Part shown: positions 26,683-36,312 of the stretch, one piece after another
How positions within the stretch are numbered: the stretch's first letter is position 1
How the letters are laid out: each line of letters opens with the position of its first letter
Assembly: GCF_000783395.1 (NCBI RefSeq)
Contig: NZ_JSFK01000015.1
Location: 88,232-152,231, forward strand
DNA from: Pseudomonas chlororaphis
GTDB lineage: Bacteria > Pseudomonadota > Gammaproteobacteria > Pseudomonadales > Pseudomonadaceae
Direction of reading: 5' to 3'
Length of the DNA stretch: 64,000 nt
Position numbers and translations under genes: made by a program
Notes under the pieces: model-generated
The model's database searches: none
Seen by the model: the letters and a program-made list of their open reading frames with translations, nothing else
What the model was told of the DNA's origin: nothing

Positions 26683-28158
26683 ATGTGGCGTGAAACCAAA
26701 ATTCTGCTGATCGATGACGATAGCGTCCGCCGCCGTGACCTGGCGGTGATTCTAAATTTTCTCGGCGAAGAAAATTTACCCTGCGGCAGCCATGACTGGC
26801 AGCAGGCAGTCGGCTCTTTGTCGTCTAGTCGTGAGGTCATTTGCGTACTGATCGGGACCGTTAATGCTCCTGGTGCGCTTTTGGGCTTGCTAAAGACACT
26901 CTCAACCTGGGATGAGTTCCTTCCGGTTTTGTTGATGGGCGATAATTCTTCCGTTGACTTGCCTGAAGACCAGCGTCGCCGGGTGCTTTCGACCCTCGAA
27001 ATGCCCCCCAGCTACAGCAAATTGCTCGACTCCCTGCACCGTGCCCAGGTCTATCGCGAGATGTATGACCAGGCCCGCGAGCGCGGTCGTCATCGCGAAC
27101 CTAACCTGTTCCGTAGCCTCGTCGGCACCAGTCGTGCGATTCAGCACGTGCGCCAGATGATGCAGCAGGTCGCCGATACCGACGCCAGCGTGCTGATCCT
27201 TGGTGAGTCCGGGACCGGCAAGGAAGTGGTTGCACGTAACCTGCATTACCACTCCAAGCGCCGCGACGCGCCGTTCGTGCCAGTCAACTGCGGGGCGATC
27301 CCGGCAGAGCTGCTCGAAAGCGAATTGTTCGGTCACGAGAAGGGTGCCTTCACCGGCGCTATCACCAGTCGTGCCGGTCGTTTCGAACTGGCCAATGGCG
27401 GTACGCTGTTTCTTGACGAAATCGGCGACATGCCGCTACCGATGCAGGTCAAACTGCTGCGCGTCCTGCAGGAGCGCACCTTCGAGCGCGTGGGTAGCAA
27501 CAAGACCCAGAGCGTCGATGTGCGCATCATCGCTGCAACGCACAAGAATCTCGAAAGCATGATCGAGATCGGCACCTTCCGCGAAGACCTCTACTATCGC
27601 CTGAACGTGTTCCCGATCGAGATGGCGCCGCTGCGTGAGCGCGTCGAAGACATCCCGTTGCTGATGAACGAACTGATCTCGCGCATGGAGCACGAGAAGC
27701 GCGGTTCGATCCGCTTTAACTCGGCGGCGATCATGTCGCTGTGCCGTCACGGCTGGCCGGGCAACGTCCGCGAACTGGCCAACCTGGTCGAGCGCATGGC
27801 GATCATGCATCCGTACGGGGTGATCGGCGTGGTCGAGCTGCCGAAGAAATTCCGTTACGTCGATGACGAAGACGAGCAAATGGTCGATAGCCTGCGCAGC
27901 GATCTCGAAGAGCGCGTGGCGATCAATGGTCATACGCCGGACTTCACCGCCAACGCCATGCTGCCACCGGAAGGCCTGGACCTGAAAGACTATCTCGGTG
28001 GTCTGGAGCAGGGCCTGATCCAGCAGGCACTGGACGATGCCAACGGCATTGTGGCGCGTGCCGCTGAGCGCCTGCGCATCCGTCGTACCACCCTGGTCGA
28101 GAAGATGCGCAAGTACGGCATGAGCCGACGCGATGGAGATGAACAGGCGGAGGATTGA
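26683..28158 (+). CDS. fleQ: Master flagellar regulator FleQ
   Basis: Sigma-54 enhancer-binding protein that heads the flagellar cascade and also represses exopolysaccharide genes in a c-di-GMP-dependent way. 491 residues: an atypical receiver-like N-domain (residues 1-120), an AAA+ domain with Walker A GESGTGKE near 174 and the sigma-54-contacting GAFTGA loop, and a C-terminal Fis-type helix-turn-helix (AAERLRIRRTTLVEKMRKYG). The c-di-GMP-associated LFRS segment is at residues 142-145, the same positions as in P. aeruginosa. FleN (at 55061) is its expected ATPase antagonist. It stands alone between a leader and a terminator. Confidence 0.97.
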   Translation: MWRETKILLIDDDSVRRRDLAVILNFLGEENLPCGSHDWQQAVGSLSSSREVICVLIGTVNAPGALLGLLKTLSTWDEFLPVLLMGDNSSVDLPEDQRRRVLSTLEMPPSYSKLLDSLHRAQVYREMYDQARERGRHREPNLFRSLVGTSRAIQHVRQMMQQVADTDASVLILGESGTGKEVVARNLHYHSKRRDAPFVPVNCGAIPAELLESELFGHEKGAFTGAITSRAGRFELANGGTLFLDEIGDMPLPMQVKLLRVLQERTFERVGSNKTQSVDVRIIAATHKNLESMIEIGTFREDLYYRLNVFPIEMAPLRERVEDIPLLMNELISRMEHEKRGSIRFNSAAIMSLCRHGWPGNVRELANLVERMAIMHPYGVIGVVELPKKFRYVDDEDEQMVDSLRSDLEERVAINGHTPDFTANAMLPPEGLDLKDYLGGLEQGLIQQALDDANGIVARAAERLRIRRTTLVEKMRKYGMSRRDGDEQAED

Positions 28159-28170
28159 CGCCTGTTTTTC

Positions 28171-28199
28171 AACTGCTTCATTTATAAGCAGTTTTTTTT
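28171..28199 (+). terminator. Terminator after fleQ
   Basis: AACTGCTT, a 7-base loop, AAGCAGTT, with the right arm running into eight T. The sigma-54 site of fleSR begins immediately after it. Confidence 0.9.
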
Positions 28200-28215
28200 A
28201 GGCACGGGTATTGCT
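28200..28215 (+). promoter_or_regulatory. Sigma-54 promoter of fleSR
   Basis: AGGCACGGGTATTGCT has the exact GG-N10-GC core and matches TGGCAC-N5-TTGCT except for the first base. It lies 54 bases before fleS, consistent with FleQ/RpoN control of fleSR. Confidence 0.85.
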
Positions 28216-28268
28216 ACAGCCCTCGCAACGTTCCGTTTAACTGACGGTCAGCCAAGCGAGAAAGCACA

Positions 28269-29477
28269 ATGCCCCAAGCCCAGATGTCTTCTGCCTCCAG
28301 TCCCGAGGGGCAGCCGTCCTCCGTAGAGCAGGCGAGCCGACAGGGTCTTGAGCAGGCATTCGAACTGTTCAACCAGATGTCCAGCCAACTCACTGACTCC
28401 TACAGCATGCTTGAAGCGCGGGTGACCGAGCTCAAGGGTGAGCTGGCGGTGGTCAGCGCCCAGCGTATGCAGGAGCTGGCGGAAAAAGAACGCTTGGCCA
28501 ACCGTCTGCAAAACCTTCTTGATCTGTTGCCCGGTGGCGTCATCGTCATTGACGGTCACGGCATGGTGCGCGAAGCCAATCCGGCCGCCATCGAGCTGCT
28601 CGGCCTGCCGCTTGAGGGCGAGTTGTGGCGCCAGGTGATTGCGCGCTGCTTTGCCCCGCGTGAAGACGACGGTCATGAAATTTCCCTGAAGAACGGTCGA
28701 CGCCTGTCGATTGCCACCCGCTCGCTGGATGCCGAGCCGGGGCAATTGGTGCTGCTCAACGACCTGACAGAAACCCGCCATCTGCAAGATCAACTGGCGC
28801 GCCATGAGCGTTTGTCCTCGCTGGGGCGCATGGTCGCCTCGCTCGCGCATCAGATCCGCACGCCGCTGTCTGCCGCCTTGCTCTACGCCAGTCATTTGAC
28901 TGAGCAGGAATTGCCGGTGGCCACGCAGCAGCGTTTCGCCGGGCGCCTGAAAGAGCGTCTGCATGAACTCGAGCATCAAGTGCGCGACATGCTGGTGTTT
29001 GCTCGCGGTGAATTGCCGCTGACCGACCGCCTGACTCCGAATGCCTTGATGCAGGCCCTGCAAGCGGCGGCGTTGACGCATGTGCAGGATCTGCCAATCC
29101 GCTGGCAGTGCGACAGTCATGCCGGTGAGCTGTTGTGCAATCGCGACACGCTGGTCGGAGCGCTGTTGAATCTGATCGAAAACGCGATTCAGGCGAGTGC
29201 CGGCAACGTCCGCCTGAAAGTGCATTGCTACAGCCGCGACAACACGCTGCGCCTGTGCGTCAGCGACAGTGGCAGCGGGATCGAGCCAGTCGTTCTGGCG
29301 CGGCTCGGCGAGCCATTTTTTACCACCAAAGTCACCGGCACCGGCCTCGGGCTGACCGTGGTCAAGGCTGTGGCCCGTGCGCATCAGGGAGAATTGCTGC
29401 TGCGCTCGCGAGTCGGGCGCGGTACGTGCGCGCAGGTGATCCTGCCGCTGTTTTCCGCTGTACACGGAGCTGAGTAA
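28269..29477 (+). CDS. fleS: Flagellar sensor histidine kinase FleS
   Basis: A 402-residue cytoplasmic kinase, with no membrane segment, that phosphorylates FleR to switch on the middle flagellar genes. A coiled-coil N-terminus (residues 20-75) leads into a PAS domain (LLDLLPGGVIVIDGHGMVREAN). The HisKA phosphoacceptor is His194 in SLAHQIRTPLSAAL. The HATPase domain shows N-box NLIENAIQAS, DSGSGIEP and GTGLGLTVVKAVA. The ATG at 28269 is preceded by a modest GCGAG site. fleR starts 5 bases after the stop. Confidence 0.95.
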   Translation: MPQAQMSSASSPEGQPSSVEQASRQGLEQAFELFNQMSSQLTDSYSMLEARVTELKGELAVVSAQRMQELAEKERLANRLQNLLDLLPGGVIVIDGHGMVREANPAAIELLGLPLEGELWRQVIARCFAPREDDGHEISLKNGRRLSIATRSLDAEPGQLVLLNDLTETRHLQDQLARHERLSSLGRMVASLAHQIRTPLSAALLYASHLTEQELPVATQQRFAGRLKERLHELEHQVRDMLVFARGELPLTDRLTPNALMQALQAAALTHVQDLPIRWQCDSHAGELLCNRDTLVGALLNLIENAIQASAGNVRLKVHCYSRDNTLRLCVSDSGSGIEPVVLARLGEPFFTTKVTGTGLGLTVVKAVARAHQGELLLRSRVGRGTCAQVILPLFSAVHGAE

Positions 29478-29482
29478 ACGAC

Positions 29483-30874
29483 ATGGGCATCAAGGTTTTG
29501 CTGGTCGAGGATGACCGCTCGTTGCGCGAGGCGCTGGCCGATACATTGCTGCTGGCCGGCCACGATTACCACGCGGTCGGGTGCGCTGAAGATGCACTGA
29601 CGGCGGTGGCGCGCGAAGCGTTCAATCTGGTGGTCAGTGACGTCAACATGCCCGGCATGGACGGTCATCAATTGCTCGCCCTGCTGCGTGCCCGCCAACC
29701 GCAATTGCCGGTGTTGCTGATGACCGCGCATGGCGCTGTCGAGCGCGCAGTCGATGCGATGCGTCAAGGCGCGGCGGACTATCTGGTCAAACCCTTCGAA
29801 CCTAAAGCCTTGCTGGATCTGGTCGCGCGGCATGCGCTCGGCAATATTGGCACGAGCGAAAGTGAAGGCCCGATTGCGGTCGAGCCAGCAAGCGCCCAAC
29901 TGCTTGAATTGGCCTCACGAGTCGCACGCAGCGATTCCACCGTTTTGATCTCCGGCGAATCCGGCACTGGTAAAGAAGTGCTGGCGCGTTACATTCATCA
30001 GCAATCCCATCGCGCCAGTCAGCCGTTCATCGCGATCAACTGTGCCGCGATCCCGGACAACATGCTCGAAGCAACGCTGTTCGGCCATGAGAAGGGGTCG
30101 TTCACCGGCGCCATCGCCGCGCAGGCTGGCAAGTTTGAACAGGCTGACGGCGGCACGCTGTTGCTCGACGAAATCTCCGAAATGCCGCTCGGCTTGCAAG
30201 CCAAACTGCTGCGCGTGTTGCAGGAGCGTGAGGTCGAGCGCGTCGGTGCGCGTAAACCGATTGCCCTGGATATTCGCGTGGTTGCCACCACCAACCGCGA
30301 TCTGGCGGGCGAAGTGGCGGCGGGGCGTTTCCGCGAAGATCTTTTTTACCGTTTGTCGGTTTTCCCCCTGGCCTGGCGTCCACTTCGCGAACGCACTGCC
30401 GATATCCTGCCGCTGGCCGAAAGGCTGTTGGCCAAACACGTCAATAAAATGAAGCATGCGGCGGCGAAACTCTCGCCTGAAGCGCAAGCGTGCCTGACCG
30501 CTTACCCGTGGCCGGGCAATGTGCGAGAACTGGATAACGCGATTCAGCGCGCGTTGATTCTGCAGCAGGGCGGCCTGATTCAGCCGCAGGATTTTTGCCT
30601 GGCCGGTCCCGTGACGTACACCGCGATGCCTGTCACCGCGCCAGTGTCAGCGGTGCTTCGCGAGGTGGAAATCGAAGCGGATTCGGCTGGCGCCCTGGGC
30701 GATGACCTGCGCCGCCGGGAGTTTCAGATGATCATCGATACCCTGCGTGCCGAACGTGGGCGCCGCAAGGAAGCTGCGGAAAAACTCGGCATCAGCCCGC
30801 GCACCCTGCGCTACAAACTGGCGCAAATGCGCGATGCAGGGATGGACGTCGAAGGTTATCTGTTCGCCACCTGA
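29483..30874 (+). CDS. fleR: Flagellar response regulator FleR (sigma-54 activator)
   Basis: Partner of FleS that activates RpoN promoters of the basal body and hook genes. 463 residues: a receiver with phosphoacceptor D53 (VSDVNMPGMDG) and K in LVKPFEP, an AAA+ domain with Walker A GESGTGKE, and a Fis-type helix-turn-helix at the end (AAEKLGISPRTLRYKLAQM). The sigma-54 contact loop reads GSFTGA rather than the usual GAFTGA. fliE begins 128 bases downstream behind a sigma-54 site that FleR is expected to act on. Confidence 0.95.
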   Translation: MGIKVLLVEDDRSLREALADTLLLAGHDYHAVGCAEDALTAVAREAFNLVVSDVNMPGMDGHQLLALLRARQPQLPVLLMTAHGAVERAVDAMRQGAADYLVKPFEPKALLDLVARHALGNIGTSESEGPIAVEPASAQLLELASRVARSDSTVLISGESGTGKEVLARYIHQQSHRASQPFIAINCAAIPDNMLEATLFGHEKGSFTGAIAAQAGKFEQADGGTLLLDEISEMPLGLQAKLLRVLQEREVERVGARKPIALDIRVVATTNRDLAGEVAAGRFREDLFYRLSVFPLAWRPLRERTADILPLAERLLAKHVNKMKHAAAKLSPEAQACLTAYPWPGNVRELDNAIQRALILQQGGLIQPQDFCLAGPVTYTAMPVTAPVSAVLREVEIEADSAGALGDDLRRREFQMIIDTLRAERGRRKEAAEKLGISPRTLRYKLAQMRDAGMDVEGYLFAT

Positions 30875-30925
30875 CGTCTGGCGCAATGATTTGAAAACGC
30901 TTTTCTGAAAGGGGTGCCCATGAGC

Positions 30926-30941
30926 TGGCACCCTTGTTGCT
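30926..30941 (+). promoter_or_regulatory. Sigma-54 promoter of fliE operon
   Basis: TGGCACCCTTGTTGCT is a perfect match to TGGCAC-N5-TTGCT, 61 bases before fliE. Confidence 0.92.
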
Positions 30942-31002
30942 AATACCTGTGTACCCGCCGAGTGAGTGTCAAAAAATTGCGGGCCGCCCAAGAGAGTAGA
31001 CC

Positions 31003-31332
31003 ATGAGCCAAGGTATTGAATTTAATCGGTTGATGATGGACATGAAGGCCATGAAATTGGACGCCATGTCTGCACCGAAATCGACGACCGCTGTCCCTGA
31101 ACTGGCGGGCAGCAGCTTTTCCGACATGCTCGGTCAGGCGATCAATAAGGTCAGCGATACCCAGCAGGCGTCGACTCAGTTGGCCAACGCATTCGAAGTG
31201 GGCAAGAGCGGCGTCGATCTGACGGACGTGATGGTCGCTTCGCAAAAAGCCAGCGTGTCGTTCCAGGCTCTGACCCAGGTGCGTAACAAGCTGGTTCAGG
31301 CTTATCAAGACATCATGCAGATGCCGGTTTAA
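31003..31332 (+). CDS. fliE: Flagellar hook-basal body protein FliE
   Basis: 109-residue export substrate that links the MS ring to the rod. The C-terminal helix (QKASVSFQALTQVRNKLVQAYQDIMQMPV) is the conserved FliE signature. There is no cleavable signal; export is by the flagellar type III system. First gene of the fliEFGHIJ operon, 15 bases before fliF. Confidence 0.95.
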   Translation: MSQGIEFNRLMMDMKAMKLDAMSAPKSTTAVPELAGSSFSDMLGQAINKVSDTQQASTQLANAFEVGKSGVDLTDVMVASQKASVSFQALTQVRNKLVQAYQDIMQMPV

Positions 31333-31347
31333 GGACGAGATTGAGTC

Positions 31348-33135
31348 ATGGCAGAAGCAGTCGCCGATAACGTTCCGGCCAAGGCCACCCCGATAGACGG
31401 CAAACCGCCGTTGTTCGGCCTGTCCTTCCTGGAAAACCTCTCCGAGATGACCATGCTGCGTCAGGTGGGCCTGTTGGTCGGCCTGGCTGCGAGCGTGGCG
31501 ATTGGCTTTGCCGTGGTGCTGTGGTCGCAGCAGCCGGATTACCGTCCGTTGTACGGCAGCCTTGCCGGTATGGACGCCAAGCAGGTCATGGACACCCTGG
31601 CCTCTGCCGACATTCCCTACACCGTTGAACCGAATTCCGGCGCCTTGCTGGTCAAGGCCGATGACCTGTCCCGTGCGCGGATGAAACTCGCCGCTGCTGG
31701 TGTCACTCCTAGCGACGGCAACATCGGTTTCGAAATCCTCGACAAGGAACAGGGTCTGGGCACCAGTCAGTTCATGGAAGCGACGCGTTACCGTCGTGGC
31801 CTCGAAGGTGAACTGGCGCGGACCATTTCCAGCCTGAACAACGTCAAGGGTGCCCGCGTGCACCTGGCAATTCCGAAGAGTTCGGTGTTTGTGCGTGATG
31901 AGCGCAAGCCGAGCGCTTCGGTATTGGTCGAGTTGTACTCCGGTCGTTCGCTGGAGCCAGGTCAGGTTATCGCGATCATCAACCTGGTGGCGACCTCCGT
32001 TCCCGAGTTGAGCAAATCGCAGATCACCGTCGTCGATCAGAAGGGCAACCTGCTCTCCGATCAGGCGGAGAACTCCGAAATGACCATGGCCGGCAAGCAG
32101 TTCGATTACAGCCGCCGCATGGAAAGCATGCTCACCCAGCGCGTGCACAACATTCTGCAACCGGTACTGGGCAACGATCGCTACAAGGCTGAAGTTTCGG
32201 CCGATATCGATTTCAATGCGGTCGAGTCGACCGCCGAGCAGTTCAACCCGGATCAACCAGCGTTGCGCAGCGAGCAGTCGGTCAACGAGCAGCGCACCGC
32301 CAGCAATGGCCCGCAAGGTGTGCCGGGTGCCCTGAGCAACCAGCCACCGTCGCCAGCCTCGGCACCGCAAACCACCGGTGGCGCCGCCGCGCCGGCCGCC
32401 ATGGTGCAGCCAGGTCAGCCATTGGTTGACGCCAACGGCCAGCAGATCATGGATCCGGCCACCGGCCAGCCGATGCTCGCGCCGTACCCGGCCGACAAGC
32501 GTCAGCAATCGACCAAGAACTTCGAACTCGATCGTTCCATCAGCCATACCAAGCAGCAGCAGGGTCGCCTGAATCGCCTGTCGGTGTCGGTGGTGGTCGA
32601 CGATCAGGTCAAGGTCAACGCGGCCAACGGCGAAACCAGCCGTGCGCCGTGGAGCGCCGACGAATTGGCGCGCTTCACCCGTCTGGTCCAGGACGCCGTC
32701 GGTTTCGACGCCAGTCGTGGCGACAGCGTCAGTGTGATCAACATGCCGTTCTCTGCCGAGCGCGGCGAAGTGATTGCCGATATTCCGTTCTACTCCCAGC
32801 CATGGTTCTGGGACATCGTCAAACAAGTGCTGGGTGTGTTGTTCATCCTGGTGCTGGTGTTTGGTGTGCTGCGTCCGGTGCTCAACAACATCACCGGCGG
32901 CGGCAAAGGCAAGGAGCTGGCCGGTCTTGGCAGCGACGTGGAACTCGGTGGCATGGGCGGCCTGGACGGCGAACTTTCCAACGACCGCGTGAGCCTCGGT
33001 GGTCCGCAGAGCATTCTGTTGCCGAGCCCGAGTGAGGGTTATGACGCGCAACTGAATGCAATCAAGAGTCTGGTGGCAGAAGACCCGGGTCGCGTGGCCC
33101 AGGTCGTGAAAGAGTGGATTAACGCAGATGAGTGA
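31348..33135 (+). CDS. fliF: Flagellar MS-ring protein FliF
   Basis: Forms the MS ring in the inner membrane around the export gate. 595 residues with two membrane segments: near residues 38-58 (VGLLVGLAASVAIGFAVVLW) and near 490-510 (VLGVLFILVLVFGVLR). The periplasmic part has the ring-building motifs (YRPLYGSLAGMDAKQ, YRRGLEGELARTISSL) and a Pro/Gln-rich linker near residues 310-375. The C-terminal tail (EDPGRVAQVVKEWI) binds FliG. It overlaps fliG by 8 bases. Confidence 0.97.
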   Translation: MAEAVADNVPAKATPIDGKPPLFGLSFLENLSEMTMLRQVGLLVGLAASVAIGFAVVLWSQQPDYRPLYGSLAGMDAKQVMDTLASADIPYTVEPNSGALLVKADDLSRARMKLAAAGVTPSDGNIGFEILDKEQGLGTSQFMEATRYRRGLEGELARTISSLNNVKGARVHLAIPKSSVFVRDERKPSASVLVELYSGRSLEPGQVIAIINLVATSVPELSKSQITVVDQKGNLLSDQAENSEMTMAGKQFDYSRRMESMLTQRVHNILQPVLGNDRYKAEVSADIDFNAVESTAEQFNPDQPALRSEQSVNEQRTASNGPQGVPGALSNQPPSPASAPQTTGGAAAPAAMVQPGQPLVDANGQQIMDPATGQPMLAPYPADKRQQSTKNFELDRSISHTKQQQGRLNRLSVSVVVDDQVKVNAANGETSRAPWSADELARFTRLVQDAVGFDASRGDSVSVINMPFSAERGEVIADIPFYSQPWFWDIVKQVLGVLFILVLVFGVLRPVLNNITGGGKGKELAGLGSDVELGGMGGLDGELSNDRVSLGGPQSILLPSPSEGYDAQLNAIKSLVAEDPGRVAQVVKEWINADE

Positions 33136-34147
33136 TAACCGAGCCGCTGTCGCTAAACTGTCCCGGGTCGACAAAGCCGCAATTCTGCTGCTGTCCCTGG
33201 GTTCGACCGATGCTGCGCAAGTGCTGCGCCACATGGGCCCGAAAGAGGTTCAGCGTGTGGGCGTGGCCATGGCGCAGATGGGCAACGTCCATCGCGAACA
33301 GGTCGAGCAGGTCATGAGCGAGTTCGTCGACATCGTCGGCGACCAGACCAGCCTGGGCGTCGGTTCCGACGACTACGTGCGCAAAATGCTCACCCAGGCC
33401 CTGGGTGAAGACAAGGCCAACGGCCTGATCGACCGCATCCTGCTCGGTGGCAACACCAGTGGCCTCGACAGCCTGAAATGGATGGAACCGCGCGCGGTTG
33501 CTGATGTGATCCGCTACGAACACCCGCAGATCCAGGCAATCGTGGTCGCATACCTCGACCCGGATCAGGCCGGTGAAGTACTCGGCAACTTCGACCACAA
33601 GGTGCGTCTGGACATCATCCTGCGCGTCTCGTCGTTGAACACCGTACAGCCTGCGGCGTTGAAAGAACTCAACCAGATTCTCGAGAAGCAGTTCTCTGGC
33701 AACTCGAATGCCTCGCGCACCACCCTGGGTGGCATCAAGCGTGCGGCCGACATCATGAACTTCCTCGACAGCTCGATCGAAGGCCAGCTCATGGACTCGA
33801 TCCGCGAAGTCGACGAAGACCTGTCCGGTCAGATCGAAGACCTCATGTTCGTGTTCAACAACCTTGCCGATGTCGACGACCGTGGCATTCAGGCGTTGCT
33901 GCGCGAAGTGTCTTCCGACGTGCTGGTACTGGCCCTCAAGGGTTCGGACGAAGGCGTCAAAGAAAAGATCTTCAAGAACATGTCCAAACGTGCCGCCGAA
34001 CTGTTGCGCGACGACCTCGAGGCCAAAGGCCCGGTACGCGTCAGCGACGTCGAAACCGCGCAGAAGGAAATCCTCACCATCGCCCGCCGTATGGCCGAAG
34101 CCGGAGAAATCGTCCTCGGTGGCAAGGGCGGCGAGGAAATGATCTAA
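33128..34147 (+). CDS. fliG: Flagellar motor switch protein FliG
   Basis: Rotor protein of the C ring that transmits torque from the stators. 339 residues, normal length. N-domain (KLSRVDKAAILLLSLGSTDAAQVLRHM) binds FliF. The middle domain carries EHPQ (YEHPQIQAIVVAYL), which contacts FliM. The C-terminal torque helix retains its charged pattern (FVFNNLADVDDRGIQALLREV). It overlaps fliF by 8 bases, and fliH begins 4 bases after the stop. Confidence 0.97.
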   Translation: MSDNRAAVAKLSRVDKAAILLLSLGSTDAAQVLRHMGPKEVQRVGVAMAQMGNVHREQVEQVMSEFVDIVGDQTSLGVGSDDYVRKMLTQALGEDKANGLIDRILLGGNTSGLDSLKWMEPRAVADVIRYEHPQIQAIVVAYLDPDQAGEVLGNFDHKVRLDIILRVSSLNTVQPAALKELNQILEKQFSGNSNASRTTLGGIKRAADIMNFLDSSIEGQLMDSIREVDEDLSGQIEDLMFVFNNLADVDDRGIQALLREVSSDVLVLALKGSDEGVKEKIFKNMSKRAAELLRDDLEAKGPVRVSDVETAQKEILTIARRMAEAGEIVLGGKGGEEMI

Positions 34148-34151
34148 GCCC

Positions 34152-34958
34152 ATGGACAAGCACGACGACGATGTGACGGATCTGATCCGTGCCCGCGATG
34201 TCCGTGGTTTCGAATCCTGGGCATTGCCCAGCTTCGATCCGCCGAAGCCGGAACCCGAGCCAGAGCCGGAACCCGAACCGCCGGAAATGGAAGAGGTGCC
34301 GCTGGAAGAAGTCCAGCCACTGACCCTGGAAGAACTCGAAAGCATCCGTCAGGAGGCTTACAACGAGGGCTTTGGCATCGGCGAAAAGGAAGGTTTTCAC
34401 AGCGCGACCCTCAAGGTCCGTCAGGAAGCTGAAGTGGCGCTGGCGGCAAAGCTGGCCAGCCTTGAGCAGTTGATGGCGAACCTGTTCGAACCGATCGCTG
34501 AGCAAGACACGCAGATCGAAAAGTCGCTGGTCGACCTCGTGCAACACATCACCAAACAGGTGATCAAGCGCGAACTGGCCATCGACTCCAGCCAGATCGA
34601 ACACGTCATGCGCGATGCGCTCAAGCTGTTGCCGCTGGGCGTGGAAAACGTGCGTCTGTACGTCAATCCGCAGGACTTCGAACAGGCCAAGGCCTTGCGC
34701 GAACGTCATGAGGAAAGCTGGCGCATCGTCGAAGACGAATCGCTGTTGCCGGGTGGCTGTCGGGTTGAAACCGAGCACAGCCGCATCGATGCCAGCATTG
34801 AAACCCGCGTCGCTCAGGTCATGGCGAAATTATTCGATCAGTTGCACGAGCAGGCTTTGCACCCGGCTGAAGCGGATCTGACCCTGGATATTCCAGAAGA
34901 CGTAAAACCGGCGGCCACGCCTGAAGAGCCGCTCGCGGACGCACCCGATGCGCCTTGA
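34152..34958 (+). CDS. fliH: Flagellar assembly protein FliH
   Basis: Negative regulator and tether of the export ATPase FliI; a peripheral-stalk homologue. 268 residues. A Pro-Glu repeat tract (PEPEPEPEPEPPEMEE, near residues 33-48) separates the N-terminus (DLIRARDVRGFESWALPSF) from the coiled-coil and C-terminal domain (IEKSLVDLVQHITKQVIKREL). The first residues with a conserved Trp contact FlhA/FliN in homologues. fliI overlaps its 3' end by 11 bases. Confidence 0.93.
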   Translation: MDKHDDDVTDLIRARDVRGFESWALPSFDPPKPEPEPEPEPEPPEMEEVPLEEVQPLTLEELESIRQEAYNEGFGIGEKEGFHSATLKVRQEAEVALAAKLASLEQLMANLFEPIAEQDTQIEKSLVDLVQHITKQVIKRELAIDSSQIEHVMRDALKLLPLGVENVRLYVNPQDFEQAKALRERHEESWRIVEDESLLPGGCRVETEHSRIDASIETRVAQVMAKLFDQLHEQALHPAEADLTLDIPEDVKPAATPEEPLADAPDAP

Positions 34959-36306
34959 ACGCACCAGTTTCGCCAAACGCCTGGGCAGTTACGCCGAGGC
35001 GGTCGAGATTGCCGGCGCGCCGATTCTCGAAGGCCGCCTGCTGCGCATGGTCGGCCTCACCCTTGAGGCCGAAGGCCTGCGCGCGGCCATGGGCACGCGC
35101 TGCCTGGTGATCAATGACGACAGCTACCACCCGTCCCAGGTGGAAGCGGAAGTCATGGGCTTTTCCGGCAGCAAAGTCTTCCTGATGCCGGTCGGCAGCG
35201 TCGCTGGTATTGCCCCGGGCGCCCGCGTGGTGCCACTGGCTGATACCGGTCGTTTGCCGATGGGCATGAGCATGCTCGGTCGCGTCCTCGACGGCGCCGG
35301 TCGTGCGCTGGACGGCAAGGGCGGGATGAAGGCCGAAGATTGGGTGCCGATGGATGGCCCGACGATCAACCCGCTCAACCGTGACCCGATCAGCGTGCCG
35401 CTGGACGTCGGTATCCGTTGCATCAACGGTTTGCTGACGGTCGGTCGCGGTCAGCGTCTGGGTCTGTTCGCTGGTACCGGTGTCGGTAAATCGGTATTGC
35501 TGGGCATGATGACGCGCTTCACCGAGGCCGACATTATCGTCGTTGGCCTGATCGGTGAGCGGGGTCGAGAAGTTAAGGAATTCATCGAGCACAGCCTCGG
35601 TGAGGAAGGCCTCAAGCGTTCCGTTGTCGTCGCATCTCCGGCGGACGATGCGCCGTTGATGCGTTTGCGCGCCGCGATGTACTGCACGCGGATCGCCGAG
35701 TATTTTCGCGACAAGGGCAAGAACGTCTTGTTGCTGATGGATTCGCTGACCCGTTTCGCTCAGGCTCAGCGGGAAATCGCTCTGGCCATCGGCGAGCCGC
35801 CAGCGACCAAGGGTTATCCGCCATCGGTGTTCGCCAAGTTGCCGAAACTGGTTGAGCGCGCGGGTAATGCGGAGAAGGGCGGCGGTTCGATTACCGCGTT
35901 CTACACCGTCTTGTCCGAAGGCGATGATCAGCAGGACCCGATTGCCGACTCGGCCCGAGGCGTGCTCGACGGCCACATCGTGCTGTCCAGGCGTCTGGCC
36001 GAAGAGGGGCACTATCCGGCCATTGATATCGAAGCGTCGATCAGCCGGGTAATGCCTGCCGTGGTTTCGCCGGATCACATGCAGCGCGCGCAATACTTCA
36101 AACAGCTGTGGTCGCGCTATCAGCAGAGTCGCGATCTGATCAGCGTCGGCGCCTACGTGGCCGGCGGCGACCGCGAGACCGATCTGGCGATCTCCTTGCA
36201 ACCGCAGCTGGTCCGATACCAGCGTCAGGGCCTCAACGACAAAATCAACATGGGCGAAAGCCAGGCTTACCTCGAAACCCTGTTTGCCCCCGCGGCGGGC
36301 GGCTAA
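34948..36306 (+). CDS. fliI: Flagellum-specific export ATPase FliI
   Basis: Hexameric F1-beta-like ATPase that unloads export substrates from chaperones. 452 residues. Walker A AGTGVGKS is at residues 175-182, and VLLLMDSLTRFAQAQREI contains Walker B. The type III ATPase block PPATKGYPPSVFAKLPKLVERAG is present. It overlaps fliH by 11 bases, and fliJ begins 6 bases after its stop. Confidence 0.97.
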   Translation: MRLERTSFAKRLGSYAEAVEIAGAPILEGRLLRMVGLTLEAEGLRAAMGTRCLVINDDSYHPSQVEAEVMGFSGSKVFLMPVGSVAGIAPGARVVPLADTGRLPMGMSMLGRVLDGAGRALDGKGGMKAEDWVPMDGPTINPLNRDPISVPLDVGIRCINGLLTVGRGQRLGLFAGTGVGKSVLLGMMTRFTEADIIVVGLIGERGREVKEFIEHSLGEEGLKRSVVVASPADDAPLMRLRAAMYCTRIAEYFRDKGKNVLLLMDSLTRFAQAQREIALAIGEPPATKGYPPSVFAKLPKLVERAGNAEKGGGSITAFYTVLSEGDDQQDPIADSARGVLDGHIVLSRRLAEEGHYPAIDIEASISRVMPAVVSPDHMQRAQYFKQLWSRYQQSRDLISVGAYVAGGDRETDLAISLQPQLVRYQRQGLNDKINMGESQAYLETLFAPAAGG

Positions 36307-36312
36307 TCGGTC

